From Beroe ovata (Eukaryota > Ctenophora > Nuda > Beroida > Beroidae): a stretch of 46,918 bases of DNA. Below are positions 31,901 through 43,406 of the stretch, piece after piece. Both the position numbers and the translations under genes were made by a program. The stretch lies in contig CAMPET010000052.1 of assembly GCA_946803715.1 (NCBI GenBank), positions 220,101 through 267,018 on the forward strand, given 5' to 3'. The notes below the pieces were generated by a model, which saw only the letters and a list, made by a program, of their open reading frames with translations, had not been told where the DNA came from and did no database searches. Each line of letters starts with the position of its first letter. Within the stretch, counting starts at the first letter, position 1.

Positions 31901-34900
31901 TTTGTTTCTTCAATTTTTCGATGTAATTGCTCGTCAAACCAAACGGAATTTGATCTTAACGTCTTGTACCTGTATGACTATGGGTCTGACAAGTTTGTCA
32001 CTGGTTTGTGTAGAGGGACTGTTGGCGGACAACGGCTCTGATTCTCTCGGATCTTGGAATGCCGAAGGGGAGACGCGGTCGGGGGGAACTGTGGGCGGGT
32101 TATTAGGTTTAGATTTGCCAGGGAGAAGTCTTAGTTCAGTCGAGGTCAGGGGGCTCGGTTGAGAAGAATCATTTGATATTGCCCTAATTGAGTGGAGCCA
32201 CTATGTTATAGTTGGATCTTGGTGCGCTCACAACGGACTCAATAGGTATTTGGTAGACGATCATTAGCAATGAATCAGTTATCCAGGTGGAAGAAACGTG
32301 GTGAATAGTGGTGAGTAGCACTCACCTGAGCTAGTCGGTGAGTTTGTCACTGAACTGGTAGCTGCATTCCAGAATGAGTTGATGCTGTCAGCCGAGAAGA
32401 TGCCTTCCTCCGATGTGTTCACTAGTAGTACCTTCTCTGAGAATGTGGATACTACAAATCATTAGCAGGATTCATCAGGGATAATTAGGGAAAGTTGCAA
32501 CGTGCATTATCACAGATATTAGGTTGCAAGTCCCCAGTTACCAATGGTCATATGATTGCTCGTATGTGTAAACAATTAAAAGATTACCCAACAAACAATC
32601 AACCACGTGTCAAATATTTTCAGTTGCAGGTATCTTTCACACTTTTGGCAGTATTCTTGTTTCATGAGACACAGGTCAAAGTTGGTGTTTACCTATGTTT
32701 TCCATGACAGTCAAGATAGAGTTATTGACTAGCTGAAGTAGCGCTGTGAGCGGTACGAGTGTATCTTGCTTTGCATATGACAGCGCAGTTTGACACCCAA
32801 TGGACGGGTTACCACCATCATCCTGTCCCATCACCTCCTCTGAACGTACAGTCTCGGCTATCATGTTGTTCTGAGCTATCTGTAGTGAGGCGGACGAATC
32901 GGGTTGGATGGTCGTCATGGTGATGTCGGTTGTCTGCATATTCGGTTCTATGTGAGAACTGCCCAGGGAGTCATGTGATAAACTCGCCATCACTTCCATC
33001 TCTAGAAAGAGGAGAGAGGGGTTATCGTTTGTGGGGTTGCGATCACAGATGCACAAACATACACAAATGAACACCCGACACAGACACAGACAAGGGCACA
33101 CAAACAAACACAAAAGCAAACACCCAGAGTCCAGACATAGAAATGGCACACAAACACAAACGAGGGCTAAGACGATTGAATGGCACACAACACAATCCCA
33201 TCGCTTGTCATCGAGCACACACACATATTCTCGAATCCCTGAAAATCATGATAATTCCTATAGGTTAGATTGGGAAGAAGAGGGCTCCCTATATTATAGA
33301 ACACATATAAATTCCCTTAGCAGTAGCAGCAGATGACTGCTCTATATTATATGCAGCATGATTTTCGACGTGAAAATTAGCGTAATTAATTTTCTAATTA
33401 TGGAAAATCCTCCTCTCTGTGGAAGGAGTATAATTGGGATGATGATAGCCGTATGATGAAGACGACTTTGTCTTCCTGTGCAATTTGGGGAGCAGAGAGA
33501 GAGAGACAAAATATCGGATGAGAAGAAATATGGAATTGTGATTTGTGCGAATGAGTTCTAGTCTGGAGTGCCGTAGGTGTAAATAAAGTTGATAGAAGTG
33601 GTTTGGGCACGATTAAGATCGAACAGAAACGCCCATTTTTTCGCGCTGAGAACTGTCTTAGGTTAAATTAACATTTAATAAGTGGATTGGAAAGAATTCC
33701 TGTTTAAAATATTATCATCCACCATTATTTTTTACTTATCGAAATTATTAGAATGATATTTCGAAGGCTCGTGATGAAATAGAGCTTGGTATTTTCTTGC
33801 GATTTCGCTTATTCTTCACGATTATAATTCAATATGATTTCACAATCGACAATTATTAGAAAAAAAGTCGGCATAAATTCCACGTATGCTGTTATATTCG
33901 CTTCATTTCGATGGATGAACGAAAAAACAACGGTAAACGAAAGATTTTCCTTATTTCGAAGGCAATTTACCACAGAAAACCATGACAAATAACTAATTCT
34001 GTGCGCAGTACTGAAGATTTCGGCAGATTATGACGTGTCGACGCGTTATGTGGACTCAACCAACGAATATAATAATTAGAACGGGAATCGATGGAAAAGC
34101 AAAGAGAGAGAGAGAGGTGATTTATCTGATTGAGCTCGGACCCGAGTGCTATTATCTGCATTTGTAATGCAATTTTCCTCGCGAGACCTGATAACGATCA
34201 GATGACCAGGCGCTCCGTTGCAAAGTTATTCCGGGACCTCGAAAAAATCACAACGAAACGTACACTATCGATCAAAGTTTTTTATCGGATCATCCTTTGC
34301 AGTGTATACGGTTACACTTCATACGTAAATCTCAGCCTTCCGTGCACAAGCCCTAGCTTCCTGGCCGTCCAATGAGCACGGAGAACGCAATCACGTGACC
34401 TGCAACCGATCAATGTGAGCGCAGGGGGTGGTCACGTGACCGTCGAAAATCGCGGCGGTTGGTCGAGCACCGGATAACAGATGTGACCATAGGGATCTGA
34501 TAAGAACGTTGTGCAGTATGTGTGTGTTCGGACTCCTAATTTAATAGAGAAGTCAAGATCTTGTTCTCTCAGTTGAACAGTGTGTTATAATATGTGTTTT
34601 CCAAATGATCTCAGAGTGAGTGAGAGAGAGAGGGGTCGAATGATCGTGTGGCAGTCTAAATGAGATTAGCAGATTGATGAGTCATCTACCAGACCAGAAT
34701 CATCACCCGAAACTTCGCAACCACCCCTCCCAAATCATCATCTTATCAATATATTGTGGTGGTGCCTCAACCATGATAAGAGAGAGAGGAGCTTCATGTG
34801 ATACACAAGAATATATATATAGAGTTCATATATATATATATAAATTGAAATCGAAAAAATAAAACGAACTCGGGTGAATTAAACATAATTATATTAAATT

Positions 34901-37900
34901 TCTGGCCCGCGATTCTCTAAAACTGCAATCCTGGTAAGCTTGTCAGCTGATGACACAGATAAAAGCAGCATGTTCCAAAATCGCTGCCCGAGAAAGGGGA
35001 TGATTTCAAAGTGCAGTATTTCACTCCCCTTCTCAGCAGAATATACGAGTAAGAGAGGAGGTTTCTAATACCAAAACTTAATTGTTCTGCAGACGCTAGT
35101 TTCATTGTTTTATTAACTGCCGAATTAAATTTTTCAATAATCATGGTCCAAAATTTGGACCATGATTTGGACTCCAAATCAATTATCAAGTGGAGCAATG
35201 AACGACGAAAGTTGCTATAAGTATGGGAAGTATCGATCATAAACAGAAACAAAACTCTTGTAAGTGAGATACGATTTCGGTCATATTAATACCTAACTGT
35301 AAGGAGTAAAGTTTCGAAGATCGCTCCGTCAATGTGTGGCTATCAACTTCTGTCACATCGGTCATGATGGATCATAGATGTGAGGAATAGCGATGACCCC
35401 AATAATAATCGCTTTATTATCGGCATTCTTAATAAAATCGATTTATTACCGCCGCCTCATCGACAATAATCGATTATTACTGAATGGGTTTCAATCGCCC
35501 TTGCCGAATTAAGTATCGAGGGACGCTTTGTCAAGTTAAAGATCAGCAACTATACTACCTACCTACTCAGAGTAACGATGGGAAAGTGAAGTATTGCAGG
35601 AGAATAGCTCTTCATATGATTCATATGTGTAAGTCTGTGACACAAGCGACAAAAGTAATAAAACAGCGATTAAGTTTACACACTCATAATAAAAAACGCT
35701 CTATACGAGTATACGTACTGAGAAAACATAATATGACAGCATCGATTGGCATTGTCGGTAATAGGTACGCGTGTATCGTGTGTTTGCGTGAGACAATACT
35801 TTGACATGGTCTTATTGTGGAAAAGTAACAGCCGACCATCCGTTTTGGAAGTCAATTGAAATGTTTCTACGAATGAGCGTGAGGAGAATCATTGACTTTA
35901 TTTTAAGTCTAAGTCAATGATCTAGCCATAATTACCTAATTAGATTTCAAATTTTGATTTCAAACATCGACGAAAAAGGAAGAAGAAATATGAGCAACTC
36001 GAGCATGCAACGGAAGCTCCGTTCTCAATAACAACAGCTATATAGTGGTATCTGCGTTCCTCTCTCTCTCTCTCTCTCTCTCNCGATTGGCATTGTCGGT
36101 AATAGGTACGCGTGTAACGTGTGTTTGCGTGAGACAATACTTTGACATGGTCTAAGGTCTTATTGTGGAAAGTAACAGCCAACCATCCGTTTTTGGAGTC
36201 AATTAAAATGTTTCTATGAATGAGCGTGGGGAAAATCATTGACTTTATTTTAAGTCTAAGTCAATGATCAAGCCCTAATTACCTAATTAGATTTCAAATT
36301 TTGATTTCAAACATCGACGAAAAAGGAGGAAGAAGTATCAGCAGCTCGAGCATGCAACAATAGCTCCGTTCTCAATTACAACAGCTATATAGTGGTATCT
36401 GCGTTCCTCTCTCTCTTTTCAAGACGAAAGTTTACTGGCTAAGTGGTATCCTCTCACCTCATCCTGAATAAAAAGAGAGACAGAAAGAGAGACAGGAAGA
36501 GAAAAAGCTACAGCTGCGAGTGGGCAAGGGGGTGATGAAAAACATATATAGCATGCTGGTCCGAGAAGAGCTAGTGCGTCGAGTATAAATCCCGGAATTT
36601 GTTCGGCGGCTGCGCGGTCAACGGCCTATGTTGGTGAGCTGCTCTCTCCCCGCTGCTTAATTCGGGCACAATTAGTGCAGCAATCAGACAAACAAGCTTG
36701 TGAGCAAATTCCATCACCAATAGTAAAGTTAGTAAAATACAGAGAGTGAGAGGGAGGAGTGGAGCGCGCAGGGAGATATAGCAAAACATGAATAGAAAGA
36801 GAGGAGGAGGGGGTCGGTGAAAAATGAAAATATTATATAGACGTTTGTTACAATAACATATCTAATATATAATACAAAATATATCTGAATGATCTCGGGT
36901 TGAGAGATAGATAGCACTGATTCTATATATACTGGAATCTCGTATAAGATCCATGTTATTGCATAGAGTGCAACGCCAGGAAACGCAGATGACTCTCTTG
37001 ACAGCTGATATAGTGTTCATAACATAGCATAATATCTATATACGATCGAGAGCGGTCAACTGTAATGGCCCTGGTCCTGCGTTACTCTCGGCTGACTAGT
37101 TAGCAGCATTGGCAAATGGCTGGAACACCTACCTACACCAATCATCACATTGAGAGGGAGAGAGAGAGAGTTGGAAAAAACACATGTTTAGGAAGATTAT
37201 ATTCAGAGTTACGCGTGTCGACAGTAGCATAACACGCGTCACGTGCAATGCTGTATCACGTGAATCAGTCGGAGGCCGCAGCAGCTATCATCATCTATAC
37301 CACTCATGGTCTCCCATTGGACGGAGCGAGTCACGTGGGGGTGGTTCTGCGTTCCCATTGGTCGCTGGAAGTATCTTGTCACTTCATTGGCTAAATGATG
37401 TCCGACCGCTGATTTGGAGCTCAGTTTAATTGTGTAATTGGGTCGCGCGCGGCGCTATCTATCGAGAGCTCTATTCAGAGCTCGTGTTGGGTAATATTTG
37501 ACTGAGTGTCGGAGAGCAAACATGATATAGCAGGAAGACTCTCTCTGACTCTCTCTCTCTCTCTCGGCTGAGAGATATTCGACAGCTAGGGAAGTTTATG
37601 GTGAAGTAGCCCTGTAGATTATAGTGATTACTCTTCACAGGGAAATCGCACTGTGACAGGAATATTGTCAAATACCATGTGTTGTGCTGCGAGAATAGCT
37701 CACATAATATGTTGTTTGGATCTGGCTGAGTTCGGTGTTTCGTGGGGCCGGAGGATTCGTGCTAAAAGCAAACTTGACCATTACGAATAGGTACGATGTT
37801 ACTATAAGTTATAGTCTGTTGCTTCAACCAGTGTGCAAACCTAATACCTAAGTACCTACCTATGTCACCTATGTCTTTGTCAGTTGATCCTCAAGAGAGC

Positions 37901-40900
37901 CGTCGGATCTGACAACTCCACAGATGCCTCTTTGTCTTTACGCCAGCACAGGAGAGATTTCGAGTTGATTGTTGTGTAACCTCGAATTGGCGGCGTGTCG
38001 GGAACAGACATGAGCTGCGCTCCGTATTCCGTAAGTTGGGCTTTGCATCTATTATCCATGATGATCTTTGGTGGCTCCAGATATAATGGCTAACGTCATA
38101 AGGCTGATTTCTGGACAATACCATATCTCTGCAACATTCCACGAGGTAGATGTTGAATTATTGGTATCATCGTGCAAAATAATAGGCAGACTGCTTTCCT
38201 CTATCGGTAGACTATTATAATTCATGTTTATCAGCACATTAGGAGGAGAGAATGATATAACTGTGTTCTTATTTATTACCGTCAAAACTATTGAATAATT
38301 CGTTCATCTATAATAATACCTTTAGGCTTTTTACCCTCACAATTACTTCAGCCCAGAGACCAGCCATTAATTATCGACCAGCTAGCTTCAAAGTCGTGCT
38401 TCAATTGCACTCCTCAGCACGTCGAATATAATAAAAAAAACAACGAGTCGGCATTGTTAAGTATATTCACCAACACAATTATTTGACGTGATGGAATGTG
38501 AATGTTGGTGTTGAAATGACCATATTGAATTGGGTCTCTCAGCATGAAAACAGCTGTGCGGCTGGGCCAATAATCGGTGGAATTATTTCACCTGAACTCA
38601 ACTTCACTGAGAGATGGAGCTCGGGTAGAGCTGCGCGGCGCTTTTCTGTCCTCGCGTGCAAACGACAAAGTGTCCTCTCTGGGATGCCGTCTAGCGGGTA
38701 TCTTTTTTTCTCCTTCTACTCAGAGGACAAGACAAGGAACCCAGGATCAATCACTATGAATCACGTCTCAATCACGTCTCAATCACGTCTCAAACAGATT
38801 GGCATAAGTCCAAATTCTTAGAAATCTAATTAACGTTCTATACTAGCTTATCACATAAACGTGCAATGAAATACCTAGTAATCGATGGAAATCATCAAGA
38901 AGTCGAGGACTGCACGTGTTTATGACAATGCTTGTTACCACCACGCAGCGTAAATGATATTGTGTTCATCTCTGTTTAACTCGATGACTGTGGAGATGAA
39001 GATTGAAGAAGATTCATGTTAGAATTCCCACATGTGATCATATAATGGTACTTTTCACTATGATTTATTGAATTGAACTTCTATAATTGTCTAATGCATT
39101 TGTCAAGTTTCAATTCTATATAGTAACTCTGATTATAGTCGCCAAAGTAGAAATTCTGCAGAATTCTGAGACGAGTTAAGCAGTAGAACTCGTCTCACAG
39201 TGTTAGACCCCAGCTAGTCGTGACGTCACGCGTGACACCACTAAATGGGCTATGATAGGGTATTCTGATAACCACGTGATACAGTCATATAGTAGGTTCC
39301 GGTAGTTAGGTTCAAAGTATCCTTCTTTTGCACGAAGCGCCCACGAAGCTCTCGGCACAATCTTCATACCGTGGAAACAGTTATTGGTTTCACTGATTGT
39401 AATATGACAAGTTATTCTTATCATGGAAATCGTGGAGATAGCGGATTGGCAGCTCAACTATTGTAGCACCACCCGCATGATTGCTGAGGCTCCGGGTTAA
39501 TAAAGTCCGGGTCAATTATATCGTTAGGTATGAGTATCTTTCCTATTCGTTACAAGTTGGTCATGATCGCATTCAAACGGAGAGAAATGAGACATATGAG
39601 CACAACGCGGCGCAAATCTGACATATTATGCTAGATAATCCAAAGTCTTATCTATAAAGGTGTATGGGTATACTGCAAACATTGCAAAATACTGGATATC
39701 GATTTTCTAATCCAAGGATTGGCATAAGAGAGGGAGGAATCTAAACTGTGAATCATCAGCGGTTACCCTACAGATGTAAGGCCCTCTCCTGTCAACTGCG
39801 ATTCGGATCTCAGTATGAGCAGGTGGCAAGAGAGAACGGAGGAGTTTCGGCCCATCGAAACTCATCTCACTAGACACGTGCAGAAATGGTCAACTCCGGA
39901 TTGATATCGAGATGAGCCCGATATAAGTTATCTGATGGCAATAAAATCACAGCAATAACAGCACACTACTCGATAATATATAAACAAATCCCAAAGTCGC
40001 TTGAGAGGGATGAATTTTAAAAAGATCCGAGAGATGGGAATGCTGCAAAGTTATACTCCCTCTGCAAAGTTATTATCATGTGATATGAACACGATATATA
40101 TATTATGTTAGAGCTCGGTAGTATTATAATATATGAGCTCTAGGACAGAGATGAAGCCTGTATCTGTGTGTGTTAGGTTAACTCTCTCGTGATTGATCAC
40201 TGACCTTATATAATGCGCGCAGCGAAGCGATTTTAAAAATCGTGATGAAAAACTTTCGATGGATCTTGCTATAGAGAGAGCTTGTGAAACCATAGATCGT
40301 CATCCGGATTGGTCGATAATGTGTCACGTGGTAGGGTCATAGTGCGTTGCTATTGGATACGCTTCCTTCCCGTGACCTGCTGTACCAAGAGCTGGTGATT
40401 GGTGAACATTGGTGTTTAAACTGGGTTTAAGATCCCTAGAGCAGCTGCTGCTGCTGTAGTATATATATATGATAGAATAGCTGGGATATATTATTTACAA
40501 AACATGGGTCATATGAAATGTTTGTCGGCATTGTGCTTGCTTGAAAGAAGCAGGTCCGAGAAGAAGCGGAATATTAAACACAAGGATATATTTTCTGTGA
40601 AATACCGCTGAATGAACACGGTTTTTCACACTTCTCGCGACATTTCTATCAATCACACTTTATACCACGTGCAGTACCTATGACGCTGATGTCAGTATGT
40701 GTATGGGAATTCCCTGTTGACACACAATGATTTTAATCGCAGGCTTTGAGTGATAATCTCTCACTCCCCTACTAGCTATATGTTTGGCGTGATGATAGGC
40801 TTGGTTTTAAATGATAGCATGACTTTCATCAACATTTTTGTTATTTTCAGGTGAAAAATCAGCATATTATGGTATTATCTATTGACTATTGTTGATATAT

Positions 40901-43360
40901 TCCAACCCATATATTGATGGTCCATGAATACCCGTGTGTGTGTGTGTTTTTGGGGCGTTAAACAAGCTTCAATAACGTCCAAGAGTCGACGTTCGACACG
41001 TACAGAGGGATTACATTTCCGGTACGGTAAAGTTCACATTGCCCCCTGATATCGTACAAATAATGGATCGCGAGATGAAGAGTATGCTTTCGTCAAGGGG
41101 AAATGCTGACAACTTATAGGTAATGTCGAAACAAAGAATGCTGCAGCACAACCTTAGCGTAATTAGGGACCATACCTTCGAGTGAAGAGCACCATCCAAA
41201 CACGATTTCGCGTGTGGGTGATTCAGTTCAAAATGGAATATAAATCAATCAACAACCTAACAGAGAAACAGAGCTTGATGCCTAGTAAACTAGTACCTAG
41301 TAAGCTTTCTTGAGCACGCGATCTCGGTTGACACGAGAACATATTATCCTACTCCCTGCTCTAGAGTTCAAAGGAACGGCGCGATTCTTTCTAATCAAAT
41401 TTCAGACCACAACTCGTAAAAGCAGCTGTTAAACAGTAAATCATAACACTATCTAGAGAAGCAGTACATGGGAAATCGTGAAAACGCATTTCAACACACT
41501 GCCAAACACTATCCCCCCTTCCTTTGACATGTCCAGATTGCGCGACCGACGTGATTGCTATCCCCTTAAACTGATGTGTGAAAGGGAAGATGCTGTTGAA
41601 ATTTGCAGATCCTCTAACGTATGAATGCTGCACATTGTGAACAATAAACAGGAGGGAGTGAGAAAGACCGCAATGCTAATCCAGTTGATGCTAGACAGCG
41701 CTTTTATATATGATAAACAGACCTACGCCTGACATCGCGCTCCCCAATTTCACATTCTATAGCCACCTATCATCGGTCATCTTATAATATCAGGGAGTAA
41801 ATTGTAGTGCCTCCCTCAGACAAGATTGCGGGAACTAATTACGTCTTATTGAAATAGCTAATTAGGTCACATAATTAGGCGCAGAAAGGCGCACACTATG
41901 TCAGTGTGTGATTCTGGGATCACTTGTAATTGACACGCTGTCAGAGACATGATTGTGTCAATAATGCGCGCGCACGCACACAAGGGTGTGTCTTGTCAAC
42001 GCTTCTGTTGATGCAGGAGCAATCACACTAATCACAGCTGAGAGAGCATCAAATGAGCTGTGAAGTAAACATGTATCCCTCTTTCCCCCTCTCTCTTTCT
42101 TACCCTTACCCACTACCATTCTTTTACTGCAGCAGAGCATATGCTCTTGTGCTAACGTGGGACTCTCATTTCATGAAATCAAGCTGATTTAGATCAAGCT
42201 AGAAGCTTTGCCAGACTCCAAAATAATGAAATTTTCGTGCAAAGTGATCGACTGTCGCCACATAAGTGCTTGAGTCTACATTGGATTACCCATGATTTAA
42301 TCATCTTTTTGTATCACGTGATCTTTAGGGAGCTTGTCTATCTTCGTACAAAATGCCACAACTTCCTGTTACGGTATATACCCGACTCCAAAAGATGAAA
42401 ATATTTCACACCCTCCATTTTGTACCTATCCAATCATCCTATTGACATGAGTTGAATGATCAGGCGTGAGTTGAATGATCACGCGTGGGTTGAATGATCA
42501 CGCGTGAGTTGAATGATCACGCTTTTTTTGCTCCATAGCACGACGAATCAGTGGATTCCGTGACAATTACAGCTTTATATTTTATATGGACGTGGGGAAT
42601 CAAACCTACTAATTGCTGCACACAATACTTTTCGTGCAATAAAATCAACGTGATAATCGCACAACATCAGCAGTACGAGATATAAAATTATAACTTCAGA
42701 GGTAAATTCCGGGCAAATCAAATTGTGCGAAGAAAAATCATATTGACAGATAACGGATTTCTCCCTTGTTGCATTGTTGTAACCGGGAAGTTTATTATCA
42801 ATATATCGGGAATTATTCTCGTCCTTTACAACTTTTCGGATATTTATCGCTGANCAAATTTCAGACCACAACTCGTAAAAGCAGCTGTTAAACAGTAAAT
42901 CATAACACTATCTAGAGAAGCAGTACATGGGAAATCGTGAAAACGCATTTCAACACACTGCCAAACACTATCCCCCCTTCCTTTGACATGTCCAGATTGC
43001 GCGACCGACGTGATTGCTATCCCCTTAAACTGATGTGTGAAAGGGAAGATGCTGTTGAAATTTGCAGATCCTCTAACGTATGAATGCTGCACATTGTGAA
43101 CAATAAACAGGAGGGAGTGAGAAAGACCGCAATGCTAATCCAGTTGATGCTAGACAGCGCTTTTATATATGATAAACAGACCTACGCCTGACATCGCGCT
43201 CCCCAATTTCACATTCTATAGCCACCTATCATCGGTCATCTTATAATATCAGGGAGTAAATTGTAGTGCCTCCCTCAGACAAGATTGCGGGAACTAATTA
43301 CGTCTTATTGAAATAGCTAATTAGGCCACATAATTAGGCGCAGAAAGGCACACACTATAT

Positions 43361-43406
<46 letters not shown>

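Noticed and set aside
35484..35804. Plus-strand open frame of 106 codons in the COPA intron
   Set aside because: No recognisable domain, no splice context, partly inside the block duplicated around the N at 36083.
41391..41633. Minus-strand open frame present twice (also 42844-43092)
   Set aside because: Identical because it lies in the duplicated contig-overlap block; repetition here is not evidence of coding.
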